Assembly: GCA_964458495.1 (NCBI GenBank)
Contig: CAYWJB010000001.1
Location: 248,001 to 312,000, forward strand
Source of the DNA: JANWVO01 sp964458495
GTDB lineage: Bacteria > Acidobacteriota > Terriglobia > Bryobacterales > Bryobacteraceae
Length of the DNA stretch: 64,000 nucleotides
Reading direction: 5' to 3'
Below, in pieces: positions 1 through 8,264 of this stretch. Each line of letters begins with the position of its first letter. Within the stretch, counting starts at the first letter, position 1. The notes below the pieces were generated by a model. It saw only the letters and a program-made list of their open reading frames with translations. It searched no databases and was not told the origin of the DNA. The translations under genes and the position numbers were made by a program.

Positions 1-387
1 GGCGGCGACCGGAACCGTGAGATAGCGGCTGATGCCGAACAGTTCCAGCGAGCTGGCCACGCCGGCGAAGTTGGCCATGACGTTGGTCAGATTGGTGAAC
101 ACCAGCAAGGCCATGATCGAGAACGTGGTGCGCAGCCCGAACTCCTCGCGGATCAGGTCTGACAGACCCTTGCCGGTGACGGCGCCCATGCGGGCGCACA
201 TCTCCTGCGTGACGACGAGCAGGAGCGTGATGGGAGCCAGGGTCCACAAGGGCAGGTAGCCGTAACGCGCGCCCGCCTGGGAGTAGGTGAAAATGCCGCC
301 GGCGTCGTTGTCGACCATGGCGGTGATGAAGCCGGGGCCGATGACGGCGAAGAAGATGGCGATGTGGTGCCGCAGCCGCCTCAGCAT
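1..387 (-). CDS. Nramp-family divalent metal transporter, N-terminal part (cut by window edge)
   Basis: The first 129 codons of an integral membrane transporter run off the left edge. The start is an ATG at 385-387, directly abutting the TAA (388-390) of the upstream CBS-domain gene, so the two are translationally coupled. The protein opens with IGPGFITAMVDNDAGG and then alternates hydrophobic helices, matching the start of Nramp/SLC11 transporters, which move Mn2+, Fe2+ or related ions into the cytoplasm. The classical helix-1 metal motif DPGN is here DNDAGG: the first Asp is kept, the following residues differ. Such variants occur in Nramp-like proteins of uncertain substrate, so I do not name it mntH. 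The upstream partner has an MgtE-type regulatory domain, which makes Mg2+ a possible substrate (inference). Confidence 0.85.
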   Translation of the reverse strand, partial: MLRRLRHHIAIFFAVIGPGFITAMVDNDAGGIFTYSQAGARYGYLPLWTLAPITLLLVVTQEMCARMGAVTGKGLSDLIREEFGLRTTFSIMALLVFTNLTNVMANFAGVASSLELFGISRYLTVPVAA

Positions 388-1641
388 TTACCGGTTCCTC
401 AGCACGGAGATAATGTCGTCGGCCGTGATGATGCCGGCAAGGCGGTGCTCCTCGTCCACGACGGGCAGCGTCAGCAGGTTGTACTTGTCGAACAGCTCCA
501 GCACCCGGGCTGCGGGGGCATCCGTTGTGGTCTGGATCACTTCGTCGTCCTCCCGCACGAGGTCGCTCACGGGCGTCGAGGGCTTGGCGAGGAAGAGCCG
601 CCCGACGGGAAGGGCGGCGCGGAGCCGGTCGTCGGTATCAGTAAGAAACACGGTGTTGATGGAGTCGACCAGTTCCTGGCGCTGGCGCAGCGCGTCGATG
701 GCGTCGGCAACGTAGGCGTTCTCGTGGACGGCGATGAATTCGGTGTTCATCAAGCCGCCGGCCGTGTCCTCGTCGTATTCGAGCAGTTCTTCCACTTCGG
801 CCTTTGGCGCACTCTCCATCTCCTCGAGGATCTCTTCGCTGGCCTCTTCGGGCAGCTCGCCCAGGACGTCGGCTGCCTCGTCCGGGGCCATCTCTTCCAG
901 GATGTCTGCGGCCTTGCTGGCGTCGAGCGATTCGATGATCTGCGCCTGCGTCTCGGGATCCATTTCGGAGAGCGCTTCGGCGGCGACCTCGGTGTCGATG
1001 GCTTCGATGATGGCCTCGCGGTCTTCGGGGCTCAGCTCCTCGACAATGTCGGCCAAATCGGCCGGGTGCATCTGCTCGAGCGGCTCCATGGAGATGTTGA
1101 GGCGGAGGCGGCGCTGCGGATCGGGTTCGACAATGTTGCACAGCTCCCAGCGGATCGAGTTCGGCGGAACGCGGCGCTGGAGCCGGCGGATCCAGCGGCG
1201 GGGCACCCAGCCCTGGAGAAGTCGGCGCAGGACGGCGCGCATCCCGATGTCGATTTCCATGACGTGCAGGACGTCGCGGCTGTCTTCGGCGCGGATCTCG
1301 AAGGTGATGTCGGTGACGCGGACCACCTTGCGGCCGCGCGAGTCGATGATCTGCTGGTCGAGCACATCGCGCACCAGCCGCAGGGCGTATTCGTCGGCGT
1401 GGTAGGGAACCAGCAGCTCGTCGGAGAGCCAGATGCCGTCGAGGCTGATCCGCGCCACCTGGTCGTGGCGCACGTACAGCCAGCTGTATCCGCCGCCGCC
1501 GGCAATGAGGTAGCGGTCCACGCGCAGGGGGTGGATGCGGGGCACAAGCACCGCGTCCCGCACGCGGCCGAGCGGCCGGCGCCTCAGGTCATAGACCTTG
1601 AGCCCGAGCAGTTCGGTGAGGTAGAGGATTTCGCCAGCCAT
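388..1641 (-). CDS. PRC-barrel / MgtE_N / tandem CBS domain protein
   Basis: This 417-residue soluble protein has no membrane helix. Two PRC-barrel-like segments lie near residues 10-45 and 93-130, followed by an acidic helical MgtE N-domain (about 185-290, with repeats such as HPADLADIVEELSPED). The junction YDEDTAGGLM (289-298) is the one that links the N-domain to the CBS pair in MgtE Mg2+ channels. Two CBS motifs fill residues 300-417. In MgtE these domains sense cytosolic Mg2+ and gate the pore; here the pore is missing and the next gene, with no gap, is an Nramp-like transporter. I infer a split sensor or regulator for that transporter. The domain assignment is secure, the regulatory role is not proven. 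Confidence 0.85.
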   Translation of the reverse strand: MAGEILYLTELLGLKVYDLRRRPLGRVRDAVLVPRIHPLRVDRYLIAGGGGYSWLYVRHDQVARISLDGIWLSDELLVPYHADEYALRLVRDVLDQQIIDSRGRKVVRVTDITFEIRAEDSRDVLHVMEIDIGMRAVLRRLLQGWVPRRWIRRLQRRVPPNSIRWELCNIVEPDPQRRLRLNISMEPLEQMHPADLADIVEELSPEDREAIIEAIDTEVAAEALSEMDPETQAQIIESLDASKAADILEEMAPDEAADVLGELPEEASEEILEEMESAPKAEVEELLEYDEDTAGGLMNTEFIAVHENAYVADAIDALRQRQELVDSINTVFLTDTDDRLRAALPVGRLFLAKPSTPVSDLVREDDEVIQTTTDAPAARVLELFDKYNLLTLPVVDEEHRLAGIITADDIISVLRNR

Positions 1642-1764
1642 CCTTCATCGCTGCCTCAGGGCGTCACTCACAGGATGTATCAGCCGGGCGGCGGCTGGCA
1701 AGCTTCGAAGTGAGGGCTGGACAACGGGCGCGGCCCGCGCCATTTTGAAGTCAGGAGCAGCGCG

Positions 1765-2736
1765 ATGGATCCGACGCGGCGCGAGTTTGCGGCGGGACTC
1801 GGCGCGATGGCGGCGGCCCCGCCGACGGCATTCGAGCCGGCATATCTGAGGCTGGCGCGCACGGGCGAGCTCGAGGCCCGCGCCAACGCTTTCCGCGAGA
1901 TCTACCGCTCCTGCCGCCTGTGCCCGCGGCAGTGCGGCGTGAACCGCCTGAAAGGAGAAACGGGCGTGTGCCGCCTGCCCGCGCGTGCGAGGGTGTATTC
2001 GGCGCACCCGCATTTCGGCGAGGAGCGGCCGCTGGTGGGGCGGGGCGGGTCCGGAACCGTGTTCTTCTCCCATTGCAACCTGCTGTGTGTCTTCTGCCAG
2101 AACTGGGAGATCAACCACCGCGGCGACGGCTCCTGGTATTCGGACGAGGAACTCGGGCGGCTGTTCGTCTCGGTGCAGAACATGGGCTGCCACAATCTGA
2201 ACCTCGTGACGCCGACGCACGTCGTGCCGAACATCGTCTCGGCGCTCCGGCATGCGGTGAGCCGCGGCTTCCGGCTGCCGCTCGTGTACAACTGCGGCGG
2301 ATACGAGTCTCTGGAGGCGGTGAAACTGCTGGACGGCATCGTGGACATCTACCTGCCGGATTTCAAGTACATGGACGGGCAGACCGCGGCGCGGCTGTCT
2401 TCCGGGGCTTCCGACTATCCGGAGCGCGCCGCGGAGGCCATCGCGGAGATGCACCGGCAGGTGGGCGAACTTGTGCTGGACGAAAGCGGCGTGGCACGGC
2501 GCGGGCTGCTGATCCGGCATCTGGTGCTGCCGGAAAACCTGGCTGGCACGGACCGCTTTGTGAAGTGGGTGGCCGAAAGGCTGTCACGCAACACGTGGGT
2601 CAACATCATGAGGCAGTACCGGCCGGAGCACAAGGCCCGGCAGTATCCGCCGCTGGACCGGCGCATCACGGCAGCCGAACACCGGCGTGCCGTGGAATGG
2701 GCGCGCGCGGCGGGACTGACCCGCGTGCTGACGTGA
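1765..2736 (+). CDS. Radical SAM enzyme, PflA-related, with a Tat-like N-terminus
   Basis: A 323-residue radical SAM protein. The cluster motif CNLLCVFC gives Cys104, Cys108 and Cys111 as ligands of the SAM [4Fe-4S] cluster. An upstream set of Cys (50, 53, 57 and 69) is typical of the PflX/AmmeMemoRadiSam-type branch annotated as pyruvate-formate-lyase-activating-like, whose substrate is unknown. The start is an ATG with AGGAG 8 bases upstream. The first 20 residues contain TRREF followed by a small-residue stretch, resembling a Tat leader, although SAM chemistry is cytoplasmic. The gene ends tail-to-tail with efp: the two stop codons form the palindrome TGATCA. It is not the lysine aminomutase EpmB that modifies EF-P; its motifs belong to the PflA group. 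Confidence 0.85.
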   Translation: MDPTRREFAAGLGAMAAAPPTAFEPAYLRLARTGELEARANAFREIYRSCRLCPRQCGVNRLKGETGVCRLPARARVYSAHPHFGEERPLVGRGGSGTVFFSHCNLLCVFCQNWEINHRGDGSWYSDEELGRLFVSVQNMGCHNLNLVTPTHVVPNIVSALRHAVSRGFRLPLVYNCGGYESLEAVKLLDGIVDIYLPDFKYMDGQTAARLSSGASDYPERAAEAIAEMHRQVGELVLDESGVARRGLLIRHLVLPENLAGTDRFVKWVAERLSRNTWVNIMRQYRPEHKARQYPPLDRRITAAEHRRAVEWARAAGLTRVLT

Positions 2737-3306
2737 TCAACGCGCCGCCTTCGCGCGGTCCATGTATTTCAGGGTGTTCAGATCGACACGCACCCGGTCG
2801 CCGGTCTTGATGAACTGCGGGACCATGATCTCCACACCGTTCTCAAGCCGCGCGGGCTTCCAGGTGCTGTCGTTCTGCGCGTGGACGGGCGGGGCTGTGT
2901 CGGTGATGGTCGCTTCGATGAAGCCCGGCATTTCCACCCCGACGGGCTGATCGCCCAGGAACTCGACGGCGACGCGCATTTCGGGCATCAGGAAGCGGGC
3001 GGCGTCCCCGAGCAGTTTCTCCGGCACCTCCGCCTGTTCGCAGGTGTCGGGATCCATGAAGGTGAGGACGCCGGAGTCGCCGTAAAGGAAGTCCATCGCC
3101 TTCTTCTCGAGCGGCAAATCCTCCACTTTCAGATCGCCGCGCAAACTGGTTTCCCATGTGGTGCCGGTGGAGAGATTTTTCAGGCGGACGTGGGCCACTC
3201 CGCCCATCTTTCCCTGCCCCGGGTGGTAGTCGGCGAGCAAGACCTTGTAGGTCTCGCCCTCGTAACGGATGGCCATGCCGTTGCGCAGCTGGGACGCGGT
3301 GATCAT
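2737..3306 (-). CDS. efp: Translation elongation factor P
   Basis: A 189-residue protein of standard EF-P length with the KOW-like N-domain and two OB domains (last OB about 130-185, ending in DRVRVDLNTLKYMDR). EF-P binds between the ribosomal P and E sites and relieves stalling at proline runs. The tip of domain I, where most bacteria carry a modified Lys or Arg in PGKG or PGRG, reads HPGQGKMGG: Gln31 stands at the usual position, Lys33 follows, and the loop is two residues longer than in E. coli. No EpmA, EpmB, EarP or YmfI-like modifier lies nearby. The SD sequence AGGAG is about 10 bases before the ATG. It shares a short divergent region with the aminotransferase gene. Confidence 0.95.
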   Translation of the reverse strand: MITASQLRNGMAIRYEGETYKVLLADYHPGQGKMGGVAHVRLKNLSTGTTWETSLRGDLKVEDLPLEKKAMDFLYGDSGVLTFMDPDTCEQAEVPEKLLGDAARFLMPEMRVAVEFLGDQPVGVEMPGFIEATITDTAPPVHAQNDSTWKPARLENGVEIMVPQFIKTGDRVRVDLNTLKYMDRAKAAR

Positions 3307-3377
3307 CCGGGCAAGCTCCTTCTGCCAGCAGATGTATCACATTGCGGGCCGGGGAGCTATCGTCATCTAATAGTGAT

Positions 3378-4748
3378 ATGCCTGTAGACGCCCTTCCCGC
3401 CTCGCGCCCAGTGCCGCGCGTGGAGACGCGCTTCCGCCGGATCGTCACTCCGTTCCCGGTGCCGGAATCCCTGCCTGTGCTTGAGAAGCTGCAACGCTAC
3501 GAATTGCGGGCGATGCACGGCCAGCCGCCGGTCGTTTGGGACCGCGCCGAAGGCTTCCAGGTCTACGACCGCTGGGGCAACATGTGGCTGGACTGGTCCT
3601 CCGGCGTGCTCATCACGAACGCGGGTCACGGGCGGCGGGAGATCATCGAGGCGGTGACGCGGCAGGCGCAGCACGGGCTGCTGACCAACTACTGCTTCCC
3701 GTCCGAGATTCGCGCCGAGCTGGCCGAACGGCTGGTCTCGCTCGTGCCGCCGCCGCTGGACAAGGTCTTCATTCTGACCACGGGCAGCGAAACGGTGGAG
3801 TTCGCTATCAAGGTAGCCAGAATGCACGGGCTGAAGGCGGGCGGGCGCGGCAAAAACGTGATCGTCTCCTTTGAAAAGGCGTTCCACGGGCGCACGCTCG
3901 GCTCGCAGCTCGCCGGCGGCATTCCGGTGCTGAAGGAGTGGATCGGCGATCCCGACCCGCGCTTCGTGCAGGTGCCTTTCCCCGACGGTTACTGGACCGA
4001 AGACACGAGCTTCGAGCTGTTCGAGCGGTCGCTGGCCGAGCAGGGCGTGGCGCCAGGCCAGGTGTGCGGCGTGCTCATGGAGACCTACCAGGGAGGCACA
4101 GCGGCGTTCGCGCCCGTGGACTATATCCGCACGCTGCGCGAATGGTGCACGGGCCAGAAGGCGCTGCTGATCTTTGACGAGGTGCAGGCGGGCTTCGGGC
4201 GCACGGGCAAACTGTGGGGCTATGAGCATTACGGCGTGGCGCCGGATCTGACGACATGGGGGAAGGGCATCTCGAGTTCGCTGCCCATTTCCGCGGTGGC
4301 GGGGCGCTCGGAGTGGATGGATCTGCCGGCGCCGGGATCCGCCTCCTCGACGCACACCGGCAACCCGGTGTGCTGCGCGGCGGCGCTCGCCAACATTGAC
4401 CTGATCCTGAAGGAGGACCTCGCGGGCAACGCGGCGCGGCTCGAGCCGGTGTTGCAGGCGGGGTTGCAGGCCATCCAGGCCGAGTTCCCTCAGGCGGGCT
4501 TCCGCGCGGGCAAGGGCCTGGTGGCTGGGCTGGCGGTGGTGGAACCGAAGCGCCGCACACCGGACGGCACGCTGGCGCACGACATCGTTTGGCGCTGCGT
4601 GGAGAAGGGTCTGCTGATGTTCAACCCGGTGGGACCGCAGGGCTGCACGATCAAGATCAGCCCGCCCCTGGTGATCACGGAAGAGGCGCTGCGCGAGGGC
4701 TGCGAGGTTCTGCGCGAAGCCTTCTCGGAAGTGTTGGCAGCGCGCTGA
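3378..4748 (+). CDS. Class III PLP-dependent aminotransferase
   Basis: A 456-residue fold-type I aminotransferase of the 4-aminobutyrate/ornithine/acetylornithine group. The PLP aspartate is in LLIFDEVQAGFGRTG (Asp267) and the Schiff-base lysine is Lys296 in TTWGKGISSS. TGSETVEFAIK (135-145) is the phosphate-binding region. The exact amino donor cannot be read from sequence; the family covers omega-amino acids and 2,2-dialkylglycine. I chose the ATG at 3378; a TTG at 3342 in the same frame would add 12 residues of unlikely composition. The end lies 12 bases before the next gene, an oxidoreductase, so the two may form an operon. Confidence 0.88.
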   Translation: MPVDALPASRPVPRVETRFRRIVTPFPVPESLPVLEKLQRYELRAMHGQPPVVWDRAEGFQVYDRWGNMWLDWSSGVLITNAGHGRREIIEAVTRQAQHGLLTNYCFPSEIRAELAERLVSLVPPPLDKVFILTTGSETVEFAIKVARMHGLKAGGRGKNVIVSFEKAFHGRTLGSQLAGGIPVLKEWIGDPDPRFVQVPFPDGYWTEDTSFELFERSLAEQGVAPGQVCGVLMETYQGGTAAFAPVDYIRTLREWCTGQKALLIFDEVQAGFGRTGKLWGYEHYGVAPDLTTWGKGISSSLPISAVAGRSEWMDLPAPGSASSTHTGNPVCCAAALANIDLILKEDLAGNAARLEPVLQAGLQAIQAEFPQAGFRAGKGLVAGLAVVEPKRRTPDGTLAHDIVWRCVEKGLLMFNPVGPQGCTIKISPPLVITEEALREGCEVLREAFSEVLAAR

Positions 4749-4760
4749 GGAGGGATGGCG

Positions 4761-5930
4761 ATGCGAGTGGCGATGATCGGCGGCGGCATGATTGCGCATG
4801 ATCAGCTGCTGCCCTCCCTGCTCCAGTTGCAGCGGCTGGGGCGCGTCGGGAATATCGAGGTGTGCGACAGGAAGCGCGAGTCGCTGGAAGCGCTCGCCGA
4901 GGCGCCTGCAATCCAGCGGGCGTTTCCGGGGCAGAACTTCACGCCGCGGCTTGAACCCTACGAGGAAGTGATCGCTTCGCTGCCGCCGCGCCAGCTTGTC
5001 GTGATCGCGATTCCGGACCACCTGCACTACGAGGCGATCCTCTGCGCCCTGCGGAACGACCAGCATGTGCTCACCGTGAAGCCGCTGGTGTTGCGGGTGG
5101 AACACGCGCGGCACATCGAGCAGGAGGCGCGGGAGCGCGGGCTGCTCGTGGGAGTCGAGTACCACAAGCGGTTCGACGACCGCTCCCTGCTGGCGCGGCG
5201 GCGCTACCGCGAAGGGCTGTTCGGAGAGTTCCGGCTGGGCACAGCCTGCTTGCTGGAAAAGTGGTACTACCGGAACTCGAATTTCCAGAACTGGTTCAGC
5301 TGCGACGCCACCGACGCGTTCACCTACATCGGCTGCCACTATGTGGATCTGGTGGCGTTCATCACCGGCCTGCGCCCTGTGGAGGTTTCCGTGTACGGCA
5401 TCCGGGACCGCTTCCCGAACGGCGTGGAGGGCTGGCTTTGGACCGATGCGCGCGTCGTCTGGTCCAATGGCGCTTGCCTGAACGTGCAGAACGCCATCGG
5501 CTTCCCGGACGCGGCGCCGGGCACCAATACGCAGGGATTGACGATGTACTGCTCCACCGCCGAGCGCGGCGCGTGGATCCGGCATGACGATCAATACCGG
5601 GGCATTCAGTACTGCTATGTGCGCAACCCCGGCGGCGCCGGTTCGACGATCTACGCCGAGCCGTCGACGGATTACTTCCAGTATGTGGACATTGGCGGGA
5701 CGGGGCTGACGCCCGTCGGCTATGGATACCGGTCGGTGGCCTACATTCTGGAACGGGCCTTGGAACTGCAGGGGCTGGAGCTGGAAGAGCGAAGGACGAA
5801 GATCGCCGGGTGGGACCGCGCGGGCGTGATGGCGACACCGGCGAATTCGGCTTACAACGAGGCGGTGATCGAGGCGGCGCGCCGCTCGATTGCCGAAGGC
5901 GGGCGCGCCGTCGCCGTCGAGGCGGCGTAA
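4761..5930 (+). CDS. Gfo/Idh/MocA-family oxidoreductase
   Basis: A 389-residue NAD(P)-dependent sugar or inositol dehydrogenase-type enzyme. The N-terminus VAMIGGGMIAHDQ is the Rossmann nucleotide loop, and the lysine in LTVKPLVL (about 112) corresponds to the catalytic EKP region. A C-terminal alpha/beta dimerisation domain follows. No signal peptide is visible, unlike the second member of the family at 42.5-43.7 kb. Two in-frame ATGs exist (4755 and 4761). The SD GAGGAGGG ends directly at 4754, too close for the first ATG and correctly spaced for the second, so 4761 is preferred. The substrate is unknown; the upstream aminotransferase suggests an amino- or keto-sugar route, but that is a guess. 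Confidence 0.85.
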   Translation: MRVAMIGGGMIAHDQLLPSLLQLQRLGRVGNIEVCDRKRESLEALAEAPAIQRAFPGQNFTPRLEPYEEVIASLPPRQLVVIAIPDHLHYEAILCALRNDQHVLTVKPLVLRVEHARHIEQEARERGLLVGVEYHKRFDDRSLLARRRYREGLFGEFRLGTACLLEKWYYRNSNFQNWFSCDATDAFTYIGCHYVDLVAFITGLRPVEVSVYGIRDRFPNGVEGWLWTDARVVWSNGACLNVQNAIGFPDAAPGTNTQGLTMYCSTAERGAWIRHDDQYRGIQYCYVRNPGGAGSTIYAEPSTDYFQYVDIGGTGLTPVGYGYRSVAYILERALELQGLELEERRTKIAGWDRAGVMATPANSAYNEAVIEAARRSIAEGGRAVAVEAA

Positions 5931-5984
5931 TTTCCGCAACCTGCACGGAGCGCTGCGTATCCAAAGGAACAACCCCCTTTGCGT

Positions 5985-6920
5985 ATGCGCATCCCTATCT
6001 CGATCTGTCTCTTCGCTTCCGCCGCCCTGGCGCAGCCCTTGCCGATGGCGGGCGTGCTGGTGGACCACGTCAACCGGACCATCCGCACGGTGACAGCGGG
6101 CGAGGATACCGCGCGCGCCGGGCGGGCGCGGGTAAGCGAGTTCGATGCTGCATGGGCGACACCGGACGGGCGCACGGCGCTACTGGCCAAGTCCGGCACG
6201 CTGTACCTGGTGCGGCGCCTGGATGGCGGGATCCCGGTTTGGCGGGAAGTGCGTGAGGACGGCCCGGCGGTGGCGCGCGCGGCGTGGAGCGCAGACTCTT
6301 CGGCGGTGGCGCTTTACCTGCCCGGAGAGCAGAAGATCGAGTTCTGGAAGCAGAATCAGGGCGAGCTTCGGCATGCGTTTGCCGTTGACATCGCCGGCGT
6401 GAACGAGCGCGTGGTTTCGCTGGCTGTGGCGCCGGAGGCGAAGGCGGCATTCCTGGCGACGCAAGGGCGTGAATCCGGCACGCTCTGGATCCTTCAGGAA
6501 GGGCGCGAACCGCGGATGCTGATGCCGCTTTCGCGCGCAGGCGAGGTGCAGTTCGCCGAAGGCGCATTGTTCCTGGCGGACCGCGGAAGGAACGAGGTGC
6601 TGCGATACACGGGGTGGGACGCCTCGCCACGGCTCGACCTGCTGATGACGGCTGGCCACGGGCTGGCCGACCCGGTGGGGTTCGCGCTGCTGGCGGAAGA
6701 AAAGAAGCTGGTGGTAGCCAGCGCCGGAACCAGCCAGTTGCTCGTGCTGGATCTGCGGTCGAACCAGCTGGCGCCGCCCGTGCCGCTCGAGGAGCCGCCC
6801 GCTCGGCTGGAACGGCTGGGCGCGGCGCCGTTGTTCCTGCTGGATTCCACCGCCGCGGCGGGGCCGGCGCGGGTGTATGACGCCTCGGCCCGGCGGCTGC
6901 TGGCCATGGCGGCGGACTGA
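5985..6920 (+). CDS. Secreted hypothetical protein, probable beta-propeller
   Basis: A 311-residue protein beginning MRIPISICLFASAALAQ, a short signal peptide with a likely cut after ALA-Q. The rest has repeated strands with tryptophans and turns such as WATPDGRTALL, WSADSSAVALY and GTLWILQEG, which fits a WD40/YVTN-like propeller, but no family signature is decisive. The ATG at 5985 is preferred to a TTG at 5979; AAAGGA lies upstream. The function is unknown; the periplasm or outside is the likely location. It stands between an oxidoreductase gene and a small conserved-looking gene on the same strand. Confidence 0.7.
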   Translation: MRIPISICLFASAALAQPLPMAGVLVDHVNRTIRTVTAGEDTARAGRARVSEFDAAWATPDGRTALLAKSGTLYLVRRLDGGIPVWREVREDGPAVARAAWSADSSAVALYLPGEQKIEFWKQNQGELRHAFAVDIAGVNERVVSLAVAPEAKAAFLATQGRESGTLWILQEGREPRMLMPLSRAGEVQFAEGALFLADRGRNEVLRYTGWDASPRLDLLMTAGHGLADPVGFALLAEEKKLVVASAGTSQLLVLDLRSNQLAPPVPLEEPPARLERLGAAPLFLLDSTAAAGPARVYDASARRLLAMAAD

Positions 6921-6936
6921 CCGCGGCCAAAACATT

Positions 6937-6966
6937 TTGACACGCTTCTGTTTGAAGCGCGACAAT
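6937..6966 (+). promoter_or_regulatory. Candidate sigma-70 promoter with internal inverted repeat
   Basis: TTGACA (6937-6942) and GACAAT (6961-6966) are separated by 18 bases. The spacer holds the inverted repeat CGCTTC-TGTTT-GAAGCG (6943-6959), which could be an operator or a weak hairpin. Transcription would start close to the ATG at 6973, giving a leaderless or nearly leaderless mRNA. Confidence 0.45.
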
Positions 6967-6972
6967 CGGGGC

Positions 6973-7287
6973 ATGGCCCTGTTCCGCATCCACAAGATGA
7001 GGGAGCACGTCCGGCAGAGCTTCCGCTGGGCGCCGCACGCAAGCGGACTGGCGGTGCTGAAGCCGCGCGACTTCGAACCGGGCGGAGAGGTGGAGGCGCA
7101 AGGCTTCTACGACGCCTGGATGCAGCTGCGCGGATCGGCCAGCCCGCTGGAGATCGGCGACGTGCTGGAGGCGCCGGACGGCGCGCTGCGGATTTGCAAG
7201 TACGTCGGCTTCGAAGAAGCCCGCTGGCGGGAGCCGGAGCCCGAGCCGCAGCCCTTGCCGCTGGAGGGCGCCCCCTCGGTTGCCTGA
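6973..7287 (+). CDS. Small hypothetical protein
   Basis: A 104-residue protein I do not recognise. It starts MALFRIHKMREHVRQSF, is soluble and fairly charged, has a mid-section with LEIGDVLEAPDGALRICKY that looks like a small beta-barrel or SH3-like fold, and ends in a Pro/Glu-rich tail (EPEPEPQPLPLEG). No signal peptide or membrane helix is present. The start is chosen because a good promoter ends just before it and there is no Shine-Dalgarno sequence, so translation may be leaderless. The 66 bases to the next gene contain only that gene's ribosome-binding site. Confidence 0.6.
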   Translation: MALFRIHKMREHVRQSFRWAPHASGLAVLKPRDFEPGGEVEAQGFYDAWMQLRGSASPLEIGDVLEAPDGALRICKYVGFEEARWREPEPEPQPLPLEGAPSVA

Positions 7288-7353
7288 CCGCGCGCCTGTT
7301 CCGGCGGGTTCCGCCGCCTGCCCCGGCAGGTTATGCTGGGTGCGGGAGATGCG

Positions 7354-8172
7354 ATGATGAGAGCTTTTCCTCTGCTATTGGCGTTGACCAGCTTCGCTGC
7401 TCTGGCGCAGCCTCCGGGCTACCGGCTGGTCTGGTCGGACGAGTTCGACAAGCCCGGCCTTCCGGACCCTGTGCGCTGGAACTACGAGCGCGGCATGATC
7501 CGCAACAACGAGGCGCAGTTTTACACCGTCGAAAGGCCGGAGAACGCGCGCGTGGAAAACGGCGTGTTGGTGATCGAGGCGCGCCGGGAGAACTGGAACC
7601 AGGACGGCAAGACAGCGCGCTACACCTCCGCCAGCGTCACCACGCAATGCCGCCAGTACTGGCGCTACGGCAGGATCGAGGTGCGGGCGAAGCTGCCCAC
7701 CGGGCGCGGCACCTGGCCCGCCATCTGGATGCTGGGCCAGAACATCGACAAGGCGGGCTGGCCGAAGTGCGGCGAAATCGACATCATGGAGAACGTCGGA
7801 TTCGATCCAAACGTGATTCACGCCAACATCCACACGGAAGCCTACAACCACGTCAAGGGCACCAACAAGGGCAACAAGATCACGGTGCAGGAGCCCTGGC
7901 GCGGCTTCCATGTGTACGCCGTGGACTGGTCGCCGAAGCGGATCACGATGTCACTGGACGGGCAGGAGTACTTCACCTTCGAAAACGAGGGAACCGGTGA
8001 AGCCACCTGGCCCTTCGACCAGCCCTTCTACCTGATCCTGAACCTCGCCATCGGCGGCAGTTGGGGCGGACAGCAGGGCATCGACGACGCCATCTTTCCG
8101 CAGCGCTTCGAAATCGACTACGTCCGCGTGTACCAGCTGGATCCTGCGTCGCGCGTGCCGCGCGAGCGGTGA
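7354..8172 (+). CDS. Secreted family 16 glycoside hydrolase (laminarinase/beta-glucanase type)
   Basis: A 272-residue GH16 enzyme that hydrolyses beta-1,3 or beta-1,3-1,4 glucans outside the cell. The signature GEIDIMENVG carries nucleophile Glu141, Asp143 and acid/base Glu146 in the ExDxxE arrangement with the extra methionine (beta-bulge) of laminarinase-like members. RLVWSDEFD near residue 24 and the C-terminal FEIDYVRVYQ are also family hallmarks. A signal peptide (MMRAFPLLLALTSFAALA) leads. The ATG at 7333 would add seven residues before it; GGGAG at 7344-7348 is spaced for 7354 or 7357. No binding module is attached, so this is a minimal single-domain enzyme. Confidence 0.92.
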   Translation: MMRAFPLLLALTSFAALAQPPGYRLVWSDEFDKPGLPDPVRWNYERGMIRNNEAQFYTVERPENARVENGVLVIEARRENWNQDGKTARYTSASVTTQCRQYWRYGRIEVRAKLPTGRGTWPAIWMLGQNIDKAGWPKCGEIDIMENVGFDPNVIHANIHTEAYNHVKGTNKGNKITVQEPWRGFHVYAVDWSPKRITMSLDGQEYFTFENEGTGEATWPFDQPFYLILNLAIGGSWGGQQGIDDAIFPQRFEIDYVRVYQLDPASRVPRER

Positions 8173-8264
8173 GGCGAAGGCTGCAACCGGGCGGCAGCGC
8201 CGCGCATCTGAACGGATGCGCCGAGCGCCGCAAGACGGGCCTGCGCAAGGTACAATTGACACCA

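Noticed and set aside
1765..3306. Radical SAM gene next to efp as an EpmB-type modifier
   Set aside because: EpmB is lysine 2,3-aminomutase-like; this enzyme has PflA-type Cys motifs. EF-P also lacks the target Lys. Convergent orientation gives no operon support.
3363..6068. Very long open frame on the minus strand opposite the aminotransferase and oxidoreductase genes
   Set aside because: It is the mirror of two well-recognised genes; high GC at codon position 3 keeps antisense frames open. Its protein is low-complexity Arg/His/Pro-rich and has no motif.
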